64,000 nt of DNA, taken from Atopsyche davidsoni. Taxonomy: Eukaryota; Arthropoda; Insecta; Trichoptera; Hydrobiosidae. The stretch is taken from the NCBI GenBank assembly GCA_022113835.1, contig JAILWY010000026.1:10319001-10383000 (forward strand), read 5' to 3'. A program made the translations under genes and the position numbers. This document shows positions 1 through 12,500 of the stretch, piece after piece; positions within the stretch are counted from its first letter, which is position 1, and every line of letters begins with the position of its first letter. Under the pieces are notes generated by a model. That model was not told the origin of the DNA. It ran no database searches and saw nothing but the letters and a program-made list of their open reading frames with translations.

Positions 1-408
1 ATAAATCAGTATCAGGATAGGAATTGAAACTAGTAAACAATGCTATAATAAAAGTGGATCATAACTCATCTAAAATTGTCAATTATTTTAAACTTCCACA
101 GTGTTAATTATTTTTTAGTGTTGTGAGGTATATATAATTAAAAATATTTTTAAGACCTTTTTTATTAGCATTCAATTGGAGCATCTTTTCAAAAGTGCAA
201 GGGTCAAATTATTCATATTATATCAAATCTTGAAGCAAACTGATCTCACTTACACGTAACTACACCATCAGCCCACAGCATCCTTACCTGAAGTCGTTCA
301 TTATTAGTTTAGCTTCAAAATAATATAGTTACTGTCTTTGAAAATAATGTATTTAATGACAGTATTCATTCTGTAATGTCAATTTACTAAATGTCTTATT
401 GTTTTTAG

Positions 409-597
409 ATGAAAATGAAGCGACAACATCATTCCTCATGCAATTGTCTACATGGGACAAGGAGGAACTGGAGGAGCAGCTAGCCCATCGAGTGCAGGTC
501 AGCAAGCGTGCCGTGGCGAAGGTCCTTACGGCCTTTGATCGCTTGCAGCAGCGTAATGAAAAGGTCACAAGAGCACTAAGCGGGGACTCAAACGATG
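409..597 (+). CDS. Bre1: Bre1 exon a (first in window)
   Basis: Acceptor TTTTTAG ends at 408 and donor GTAAGT starts at 598. The exon opens with two bases of a split Asp codon, so a coding exon must lie upstream of the window. It encodes the [20 protein letters not shown] segment, a conserved N-terminal coiled-coil part of insect Bre1. Confidence 0.93.
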
Positions 598-3500
598 GTA
601 AGTCATTGTACATTCTAGAACACAGTAATAAATTTTACTTAAAGCATATTTGCTATGTTAGTAAACGTAAATTAGAAGACGACATGTTTCTAAGAAACAA
701 CAATCTTCTAAATAAATATTACATTGCTATATATACCTTATTTCTTTTAAACTAGATATTTTTTACAAATTCTCTATTATTAATTATTTTTATAACGTTA
801 CATTACAGTTAATATTGTTTTTAGCGCTGTAATATTGCTTCAAAGCTTATTCATCTCTTTAGAATGATGTTTGAACTGAAATATTTGTATTTTAAATAGA
901 GATATAGGACATTATGCTTATTTTTTACAAAAAACTTCAGCTCTGTTCATATTATACGACCAATCACCATCACTTTAATTTGATTGCACAATCTCATTAA
1001 ATTAAGAATATATAATAAAAATTCAAACATGCTAAGGACACAATATTCTCTATGTGAAATTAAATGTAAAATTTTATTTAAAAATAAATACTTGTGTCTT
1101 TACTAGAGTTGGAGAATTTTACTTTGTTCAATAGTGTAACATACAGATTTATTTCCAATTGGACAATTTTGTAATGTTTTAGTATCAAAATGATAAAATA
1201 AATAAATGAATGAATGCCATGAATCAAATTATACTATATTTTTGTGTTCTTTGTTTATTCTTTTGTCCAAAAGAAATAAAATTTATTGATGTTGTTACAG
1301 ACTTTAGTGGGAGTGGTGGGGAGGCAGCGGCCTCGCTGGACGAGACTGTGCGGGATTTGAACTCGGAGCTCCAGGCCGAAAACCGCCGTCTTCAGGCCCT
1401 GGGTACCAGCCTGCACGAGCGATACCACTCCATGTCCCTTCGCCTTGCCAGCCTACAGGACACTCTCAACGGTCGCGACACCGAGAATGCTGAGCTGCGT
1501 AATCAGATTGATGACCTGCAGTATGAGCTCATGAAGGTACGAAAACTAAAGAGTTACATGTTAAGTTTAATGATTATTTCAAATATTAGATACTTTTTTG
1601 AGGTATTTGATAAAAAACAAATATTTTATGATATCTGCCCCACATGTGCAATCAAATCAACAAATTAAAATACACATAGTTGTTCTATTCTGCTTATTGT
1701 AACCACTCAGGTATTATGTTACTATATCTAATTAAAAAACTACAATACTTATCTGCTTTGAGCCATGAGGAATACACTTTTAACAAGTGCTTCTCGTGAC
1801 GAATGTGATAAAGAGATGCTATCATGTTTTGCGCCAGAGTCTCTTGCCATTCGATTTTAAATTGCTAATCTGCATGTAACTATATTTTAATGGATGTGAG
1901 ATAAATGCTAGTTTAAAAATGAAATTCTTCTATGTAAAGAAATATCTATTTTTCTTCCTTTATTTTGCAACACATAATTCTAAAACATAAAAAAGACAAT
2001 CATATATATTCTATCCTAGGGCTATCTAAAACAGAGGTAGGGAGCCTTTTTATTTTGGAAGGCTGCATTCACCCAAAAAAATTTAAGTAAATAATAAACT
2101 TTAAATGTACATTATTTTATAAAATCTAACAACTCTGTATATACTTTCTTTATTTGTGACCTTTAAGATATTGTGATTTGAGTAAGGTAGAAGTTTGGAC
2201 AAATTGCAACAGAGCTACAGTTTCAGCAGCATGTCTAAATAATACTTTCTTTCTTTTCAAACACCAAACTTTCTAAGCACCAAATAATAATAAGTTAATA
2301 AAAGATACATATTATTCTAACAATATTCTTCTCATATACCATCCTGCTAATCAATGAACATGGCTAAATGGAGAAGATGTTCATCCGAAGTATACTTTTG
2401 GTGAATTGTTTTTAAGAAAAAAAAATTCCACATGAATAGAATTGGTTATATCTGTCAAATAAAAATTCTATTCATTTTTATGTGACATGATATTACATAG
2501 AAATGCAGCATTCTATATAAATCTTCTTATAATAGTTCACATTTCTGATTCTGGTCTTTTTAATTATTTGATTAAATAAATTCATAATCTAACACTTGCC
2601 TATGATAGAGCAAATTCACACTGAATATTTAATTGACCAACATTAGCATGTTACGAAACTAACGATGCTGTGTTACATTCACACAAATAAGTTTGCAATA
2701 TTTATTACTTTTTGCAATGAATCATTTAAAATAGTAGTTACTTCAGCACTGAGGTTTTAGCATTTAGCATTTTAGCGAAAGTCACTGAAGATGTTTATTG
2801 CTCGTCTTCTATTCGCACGAGTGGCCAATGCGAATAACTCTTAGCAAATAAAATATTTTGCTTTGGAGTGAGTGAGTGAGTCAGTCAATCAGTTAGTTAT
2901 CACTCGGAATCAGTCCATTCATCTAAAGCTATAAATATATACATCCGTACCTCGCTATACGACCGCTCTTTATACGGCCTTTCGCTATAACGGCCCTTTT
3001 CAATTAAGGCACGTTTTCGATATACGGCCTAAAATGTTTCGCTTTAACGGCAAAAAAAACTTTTTTTCGATGTTATTTTGTTTACGAGCGTTATTCAGTG
3101 TGTGCTCATAGAGCGGCTGGTTTAGACTTGTCTGTGAGTATTTTATGTACATATTTATTACTGATTGTTACACATTAACTGGAAAAATTGGAAATAATTA
3201 TTGACATTTTTTGTACATAAATACATATGTATGTATGTACAAAAAATATTTGCGAGACAATAACTTAACCAACGAGGTTTTGCTAATTTTGGATAATGCA
3301 CCAGGGCATCCTACTAATTTATCCGAACTATCTGAAAATGTCATGATTGAATACCTTCCGAAAAATACAACAGCTCTGATCCAACCAATGGATCAGGGTG
3401 CAATAGCCACTTTTAAGGCATATTACCTACGCCGAAATTTCCGACAACTTATAAGGGAAACCGATGGTAAAGCTTCAATTAAAACATTTTGGAAAAACTA

Positions 3501-6500
3501 TAACATCAAGGATGCTGTTGACAGCATCAGTGAATCATGGAAGGAATTAAAATGAACAACAATGAACCATGTTTGGAAAAAAGTATGGCCAGAATGTGTA
3601 AAAAGTGTTACATATTTAACAAATTTGGAACCGATCCCATTGAATTTGTATGAATTTGTATTAGAATAATTGATTCCTTATACGGCTTTTCGCTTTGCGG
3701 CCAAGTTTCGTGGAACGTATCTAGGCCGTAAAGCGAGGTATGGGTGTATATGACAATAGATGATAATAGTGCAATTTCTTATCCTTGTAAAGTAATTAAT
3801 TTTATATGCTTAATTTTCTATTACTTTTTTTTGATATGATAGGCATGAAAACTCACAAATAAAAAAATGATCTCAGAGTGTGCAACTGTTTCCAATTCAG
3901 ACAGCAGAATGCACCACTGCCAAAGGCTGACAGACTGATGCACTCGACTCTTACTGAAATTCTATGGTTATTATTTTTGAGAGCTGTTGATATTAAAAAC
4001 TATCAAATTGAAATATAAAATGTATGTATTCATAAGAAAATGTTATAAAATCAAAACATGGTCAGTATTTTATAAAATTCATACCAGGTACGGTCTCGTA
4101 ATGACAAACTGGAGAACCACCTGGCAGAGGCCATCGAGAAGCTGAAGAGTTACCATCTATCGGGGGCGGGTGCCGGAGCGGGGGCAGGAACAGGGGCAAG
4201 CGGGGCAGCAGGGGCAGCAGGTCCGGTGGCGGCTCCAGGTCAACTTGAGGATCTACACAAGGAGGCTGAGGAACAGCGCGAGCTCGCCAATAACCGCCTC
4301 GCTGAACTGGACCGCCTGCATCAGCAACACCGTGAGGCGCTCAAAGAAGTGGAGAAACTTAAGATGGATGTGAGTCAGGTTTAATAAATTATTAGATTAT
4401 TTGTTAGTCAATCAAATATAGGAATAATTATCAAGTCTTCTTTACAAAATATAATAACTGTAAATGTGGATAAAATGATAAAATTTTTGATTACCTCAAT
4501 AATAACACTTTTTTATTATCATAACTGCCAGCTTTATATGCATTAACATTTTTTTTTACTTAATATTTAATCTATAGTAACATTTTTGAACACTAATTAA
4601 TACAGATTCGACAACTTCCGGAATCCGTTATAGTAGAGACCACCGAATATAAATGTCTGCAGAGTCAGTTCTCAGTGTTATACAATGAGTCAATGCAAAT
4701 GAAGACTGCTCTTGATGAGACACGAGCACAACTACAGAATAGCAAGAATCAACATCAACGGCAAATTGAAATGATGGAGGTATGTAACACGCGGCTTTTA
4801 TTTGATTTATTATGATTGTTCTCTCTTTGGGGAACTTTTAACTCTTTGCTAACCTTCCCCCCCTTGTCAAGTAGAGCTCATTCAGACCCATTGCATTTAT
4901 AGGTGTATTCAATTAATTATTTGAATTGCTAATAGCTATGATTTACTATGCATTTATATTTTGCCTGATGTCATCAATATTAAATTTACAACTAAACTAA
5001 TGATATTCAAGATCTAGACCAGTCATGTCAAAGATACGGCCCGCGATCGCAATGTGTCACAGAAAGAAGAATCATGCTTTTTAGAGTTTTTAGACCTCAC
5101 TCGATTCCTCTACGGAAGTTTTAAAATGCGCACACTACATTTATAAGTAATTTCAAGTGCAGCGCATGCCTAGACAAGCGAGAGAGTGTTAGTTAGGTAC
5201 CTATTTATTTATGCTTTTTTCTATCTCGCGCGCGCGAGCAGCTAAAACTAAAATCCACAAAATTAATGAAATGGAATTCCCAATTTTCAACAATCCATTC
5301 AATTTTGAAGCTTCACAGGCACCAGTTCATTTGCAAATGGAGTTGATAGATCTTCAATCGGACAGTATTTTGAAAGAAAAATTTAAAGAGGTTAACGCTC
5401 TTACACAACATTTCAAGAGTTTGGATAACTACCCGGAATTAAAAAAGCATGCAGCACGCATTCTGTGCATGTTTGGTAGTACCTATTTATGTGAGCAGAT
5501 GTTTTCCGTCATGAAAATAAATAAGAACAAACATCGCACAAGACTTACGAATGAACATCTCCAATCAATTCTTAAAATAATTACAACGAATATGATACCT
5601 GACATCAATGAGCTTGTCAAAAACAAGAGAAGTCAGGTATCTGGATCCTCGAGCTCAAAATAATTACCCTCTTTTATAACTGTGATATGATTTTTAACAA
5701 CCGTATATTATATACTATACCAGAAATGTAGCCCGTCACAGAATGACGTATTCGATGCCGATGACGTGAACGATGCAATAGTGTTTGAACATATGTTTGG
5801 CATTTTGTACCATCAGTTGGATGAAGGTGCGAAGTTCTGTGATATATTTGGCCTTGAACTTTGAAGCAGAGTGGCCCTGATTCTGCCACTGGACCTGTTA
5901 ATTTAGCTCCCATTGATGCAAAAGATATACAGTTATTGTATGATCTTATTTTTCTTTTGAAATTTCTATTATAAATATTTTCTGGATTTGACATAATATC
6001 CTTTAAATATACCGGGAAAATAGGCCTTGCTGGTAGTTTCACTTTAACTTTGTGACAGAAATCGTTGAACTTTCCATCTGATAGTTTTTCTGCTTGAAAA
6101 TGTAAAGCATTGCAGAATTGACAGGTCACATTCATTAATCCACAATTGTGTGCAGTAATCTTTTCTGGGACAGCGAGCGCTATCAAACGCTCCTGTGTGA
6201 GTTGTCTTATTGTTTCTTCTGTTTCTGTTTGTCTCGATGTGGATACACACACTCGCTTTTAAGACAAACACAGCGTTCGCTGTGTATCAGTTTCTTTTTG
6301 TCTTGAAGTCGATGCACGTACCCGAATTTTAAGAAGACGCTGCTCATGTTTTCCTTCCAATTCATTGCTTGACATTTCTGTCACATTTCGTGTCACAAAC
6401 AACGCATCACTTTCACTGCACTGTTCTTTATTTGATGCAGTCTTTATCACGTTCAATCGTGGAGTTCTTTTTGAATTACGTTTGCTGTGCGTAGACGGTG

Positions 6501-9500
6501 TTATTTTTTTAGGAGGCATTTTGAGTTATTAATGATGTGATTAATAATTTCTAATGCAATTTCGATGAAAAAATAAAGATGGTACTTGTGTCAAACTGAC
6601 ATAAACTGGAAATTTCTAAGAAGCATCAAAATTTGTTTTTTTTGTAAATGTTCTAAATTTGAAATTCTCGCGGTGAACAACAGAATCATATAATTCGTAC
6701 ATATTGAAACTCGCTAAAGCATATTTTTTAGTTTTATTTAATTAGTTTATGAATGAAAATTTTATCCTATCGTCTTGAAATTCGGCACATAACTGCGGAA
6801 AAACTTACTGAACTTACGTGAAAAAAATCAGCTTTGTATCTTTTAAGATATTCTATAGAGAACCAAAAAATGAAACATACACACACACACACAATGGATA
6901 TTATTATAGTAGATATTTAAATAAATAAAATTATATAATAATTCAGTACATTTATTTTATTTGAATCTGGCCCGCCTACACATTCTAAATTTAATATATG
7001 GCCCTCTGCAAAATTGAGTTTGACACCTCTGATCTAGACTATTGTAGTTTTTGTAATAAACTCGCTGAGTTGAACTTACTGGAAGATTTTCTAATTAACT
7101 CAATCTGTTCATACTTGAGCATTGACATTAATGAAATAAAAAAATGTGATAATTTTAATTTATTTAAAATGACTTATCTTTTATTTGCAGAGTGAAGAAT
7201 TGGCTCGCCAGAAGAGTCTCCGAGCTGAACTGATTCAGCTGGAAGACGTGTTGGGACAACTGAGGAAAGAGTATGAAATGTTACGCATAGAGTTTGAACA
7301 GAACCTCGCGGCCAATGAACAGACAGGGCCCATAAACCGAGAGATGCGACATCTCATTACCTCTCTTCAAAATCACAACGGCCAGCTCAAGGGAGAGGCT
7401 CACCGTTACAAGCGCAAGTACAAAGAAGCCACCCAGGAAATTATCAAGGTTGGTTAGCATTATATATAGCTGCACATTAGTTAGATGGTGCTAAGCATTC
7501 AATACAACAGGAAAACCATTTCTATTTCTGATATAAAATAAATAAATTACATTCAAATTTGCAATACAGAACTATTTATAATTGGCCATGTAAAAAATGA
7601 TCTACTTATTTCCACCTTAAGATTGTTGATTTTTATCCAAATTTATGTTCTTTGAGTACTGGCCGATTATATAGACCATATTGTTCACATGATTAGTAAA
7701 TACAGTGAAGTTATAGACCACTGATTTAAATGCTGCCTTATTATAAGCGGATAAAGTTTCCAAATATTAGTGTCTTTTCTTTTTGAAATCACCAAGTTTT
7801 ATACTAGTTTTGGTTCAGTGTCATCCTGAGTATCAGATATCTCATAAATTAATGTATTTACTATTGCAGCTGAAAAAAGATTGTGAGGACTTGAATGGAG
7901 CGTCATGCACCGGTACGGGAGCCACAGCGATCAAGGAAGAGAAAAAAGAGCCCACCGCCAACGCAAGGCCGCCCTGCCATCCCTCTCACACTCCCCCCTC
8001 CGACCTCTTGAGTGTTAAAAAAGAAGAAAATGACACACACGAGGTATGGGATTCATAGTATTGTTCTTAGTTATTCGGATTTTTATTATAGATCTTAGGA
8101 ATTGTTTGTGGATGACTTAATTTAAACATCGTTTTTCATTATTATCTTTATTCATTTTCAGAATGATGAGGCAGTAGACTCAAAGGAAGCTATCACAGGG
8201 AATCAGGGAGGAAATGCTGCTGGCGGGGATGGGAAGGGAAATGCAATGCCCCACAAGGGAAATTCCAAGCCCAAAGATAAGGACCGCCCCGACCACAGCC
8301 GGCCCAACAAGTCTCAGGAAGCTGATATCATTAAAGACCTCAAGCAACAGCTCAAGTGAGTTTCTCCAAGCACAATTCCTTTATTATTATGATTTAATGT
8401 AAGCTTTTAACATCCCTGTCCTCAATAGTGTTGGCTTACCATGATTTATTATATATTAAGATTTGATAATGTATTGAAATTCTCCTATTTTAAATGTAAT
8501 TGATATCTTTGCAGAAAAGCAGTAAACGAGCAAAAGGAAATGAAATTATTACTAGATATGTACAAAGGAGTGAGCAAGGAACAGAGGGACAAGGTACAGC
8601 TCATGGCGGCCGAGCGGAAGGCAAGGCAAGAACTTGAAGAGCATCGCCAACAAGCCAAGCGGCAGCAGGTAAAAACAGTACTCTCTTTGTAACATTTTAA
8701 AATTAAAATGCTAGTTTTTTGTCAATATTCTTGAACTCATAGGACAATTGTTTATAGGAAACCAAACGAGAAGAAAGGCGAAAGCTTGCAGACGAAGATG
8801 CAATGAGGAAGATAAAGCAGTTAGAGGAACAGAAGTACGAGCTGCAGAAGCAGATTTCCTCACAGAAGCCTCCTGGGGATGGCTCGTGGCCTCCCGGTCT
8901 TTACAACAGGCCATTTGTTGGCTCCCATGTGAGTTCCCACCTCTCCATTGGTTCAGGATATTGTATATATCATGAGTGAGCAATTGTCTCTCCTAACTCA
9001 GATGACATTAAAGTATTCAACAATCATTTTTGTTGTACCATTTAATTGTTTTTTTTTTTGTGAAATTCACTAGATGGTATTTTCAACTCTCCATACAGAG
9101 TCGTATCATGTGATTAAATTGTGTATTTTTATTGTTGTATCTAAACTGTATCATTTGACACACTAATTGAATACTTAATACTAAGTTCAAGCCCAGTAAT
9201 CAGCATGACTGGGTATTTATTGCAATTAGGATAGTTCTAAAATATTCCAAATAGCTAGATTCCCCATGGCTATAATTTTTCTTGCGTTGTATTTAAAAAA
9301 AATAATATTAATGCAGGAAGAAGAAGCTCTTCTGAATGAGATGGAAGTGACAGGACAGGCGTTTGAAGACATGCAAGAACAGAACTCTCGACTCATCCAG
9401 CAGTTGCGAGAAAAAGATGACGCTAACTTCAAGCTCATGACCGAAAGGATTAAAGCTAATTCTTTACACAAACTTCTTAGAGAAGAGAAGGAGATTTTGC

Positions 9501-12500
9501 AAGAGCAGGTTAGAGCCTAGATTCATTAATGTGCTTAAACATTTACATTGTTGCTTGTATGTTTACAATTGAAAGATAACAGAGTAAATTATTCAGTATA
9601 TCTGACAAATACAGTGGAATGTACTTTTGTATATTTAAATTTTTTTATTGAAAATAAATTTAGTGAATCTCTGTCTTTATAATAATAATAATCAATTTTG
9701 ATTATACATTTTGAATTATTTTATAATTGTAAATTCACTCTACAGCAATATTTTTGGTTTTGTGTTTGGTGTTTGCACTCAGTTTCTGAATGGTTTTTTT
9801 GACTAGGTATGTGCGAGTTAGTATAAGTTTGTTTTATATATCTGACTAATATATTATTTAAAGATAGATTTTTACTTTATCTTTATGACATATTTGATGG
9901 ATACTGAAACTGGGCCTTTAGATACAGAGTTGCTATGGTTGAAATTTTACATCACGAGCTTAAAATTTCTATGATAATACTTGTGCTAACTTTTTTTAGG
10001 TATACCTATACTAGCCATAGTTTTTTTGGTTTTGGAGTAAATTACACTAGGAAATCCTGATTTGATATTTTACATATGTGTTTTGTCTTTTATAATTTCA
10101 CAAGTTTTTCATAAGTGAATGATTATTTATTGTACGTATTTTTAAATAATTTTCAATAAGTCTTTGGACTTCACTTATCTCTTTACTGGTTTAACACTGG
10201 TCAGTAACTTATAGAGCACCTGAGGTTTCAATCTCTGAAGCTGAATTCAGAAAATCGCCATTTATACGTTTCACCTTTGTAATTGTATGAACAGTAGTGA
10301 GTCATTTGTTTAAGTAGTATGGCCATCTGTATATCAATAACTTTATTGGTTATTGTTGTGTTCAAAATGTTTTTGCGAGACCAGTCTCAGATAAAACTAT
10401 TGAGGTTGAAATAAAGCACTCCGGAAACTTTTTATACAATGCTATTTGTTGTTCTTAGGTTCAGACTCGAGATCAGCAGATCGAGTCAATGAATCTGGTG
10501 ACGCGCAAATTAGAGGAGAAAGAACGCCTCCTACAAAACACACTCAGCGCAATGGAAAAGGAGCTCGTGCTTCGACAGCAGACTATGGAGATGCACAAGC
10601 GCAAGGCCATTGAGTCTGCCCAGTCCGCTGCCGATCTCAAGCTGCACTTGGGTAAGTCTTCTCTGGAAGACAGCAGTTCCCGCAATCCAATTCTTACTGC
10701 ATGGGATTTATGCATATTTCTTACCTTACCTATTTCTTACCACTTTCTGCTTCCCCTGTTATACTTTTCATTTTCAGTTATTGTTAAATTTTGAAATGAT
10801 AATTTTAAAACTGTCATTCTTTGAGTTGTTTCATTTGATAGTAAATAACCAAGTTAAAAAAATTCAAGTTTACTTAGTTTAATAATAAGTTTAGGGTTCT
10901 AACCCCAGCTTTACAGCAATTTTTTTTCTCTAATTTTGATTATTTCTATGTGATCTTATGTGAATTATTATTATTATTATTACTATTACTAGCAATGTAG
11001 CCCGTCATAAAATGACGTATTCGATGAACGATGCGATAGTGTTTGAACATAATAAGATGAATAATGCTTTAATTTTGTACCATCAGTTGGATGAAGGTGC
11101 GAAGTTCTGTGATATACTTGACCTTGAACTTTGAAGCAGAGTGGCCCACTGTTAATTTAGCTCCCATTGATGCTAAAGATATACTGTTATTGTATGATCT
11201 TATTTTTCTCTTGAAATTTCAATTATAAATATCCTTTAAATATACTGGGGAAATAGGCCTTGCTGGTAGTTTCACTTTACCTTTGTGATAATAATCGTTG
11301 AACTTTCCATCTGATGGGTTTTCTGCTTGATAATGTAAAGCATTGCAGAATCGACAGGTCACACTAATTAATCCGAAGACAAACGCAGCGTTCGCTGTGC
11401 ATCAGTTTCTTTTTGTCTTGAGGTCGATGCGCGTACTCGAATTTTAAGAAGACGCTGCTCACGTTTTTCTTCCAACTCATTGCTTGACATTTATGTCACA
11501 TTTCGTGTCACAAACAACACATCACTTTTCACTGCACTTTTATTTATTTGATGCAGTCTTTATCACGTTCAATTGTGCAATTCTTTTTTAATTACGTTTT
11601 CTGTGCGTAGAAGGTGTTATTTTGAGTTATTAATGATGTGATTAATAATTTCTAATGCAAAAAAAATAGAGATGGCGTTTGTGTCAAACTGACATAAGCT
11701 GGAAATTTCTTAGAAGCATCCAAAATTTGTTTTTTTTGTAAAAGTTCTAAATTTGAAATTCTCGCGTTGAAGAGCAGAATCATATAATTCGTACATGTTG
11801 AAACTCGCTAAAGCATATTTTATAGTTTATAAATAAAAATATTATCCTATCGTCTTGAAATTCGGCACATAGCTGCGGAAAAATTTACTAAACTTACGTG
11901 CAAAAAATCAGCATTGTATCTTTTAAGATGTTCTATAGAGAACCGTAAAACGAAACATACATACACACACACAATGGCTATTATTATAGTAGATTATAGT
12001 AGATTATTCTTTATGGGGCCATAAATATACTCACAATTTTTTATTTACAATCACCCTGTAATTAATGATTATGTGATATGAATTTTTGATTTAACCCATA
12101 TTGAGTTGTCAGCTACATGAATCTGTTTTATTTATTTCAGAAAAATATCATGCTCAAATGAAGGAAGCCCAACAAGTTGTCGCAGAGAAAACAAGCGCAC
12201 TGGAAGCGGAGGCTTATAAGACTAAAAGACTTCACGTGAGTACTTGTGTAACTGTTAGCTGTAGTGGACTACTTTTAAAATTTATTTATGGTGAACACAC
12301 ACTTGTGATTGTGTAGGAGGAGTTGGCGCTGCTGCGGCGCAAGGCGGAACGTATGAAGAAGATGGAGATGGCAGGAAGCAGCATGGACGAGGTGCTCCTG
12401 GAGGAGATCCGCGAATACAAGGAAACCCTAACGTGCCCGTCGTGCAAGGTGAAGCGCAAGGATGCCGTGCTGTCCAAGTGCTTCCATGTGTTCTGCTGGG

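Larger units (their letters stand above)
5020..7031 (+). mobile_element. hAT transposon remnant with perfect 8-bp target duplication, interrupted by a Helitron
   Basis: Ends CAGTCATGTCAAA (left) and, on the other strand, CAGAGGTGTCAAA (right), which is the hAT terminal pattern. Both are flanked by the identical octamer ATCTAGAC (5012-5019 and 7032-7039). The only hAT coding sequence left is a transposase C-terminus (5242-5663). A 1194-bp Helitron occupies 5720-6913. Without it the element is about 0.8 kb. It lies in a Bre1 intron, sense to the gene. Confidence 0.93.

Noticed and set aside
399..408. Extension of the first Bre1 exon to an upstream start
   Set aside because: The upstream bases are a splice acceptor tract, and the conserved N-terminus of the family is still missing, so the exon is internal.
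2027..2070. CAGAGGTAGGGAGCC, resembling a hAT 5' end
   Set aside because: No matching right terminus or 8-bp duplication could be found downstream.
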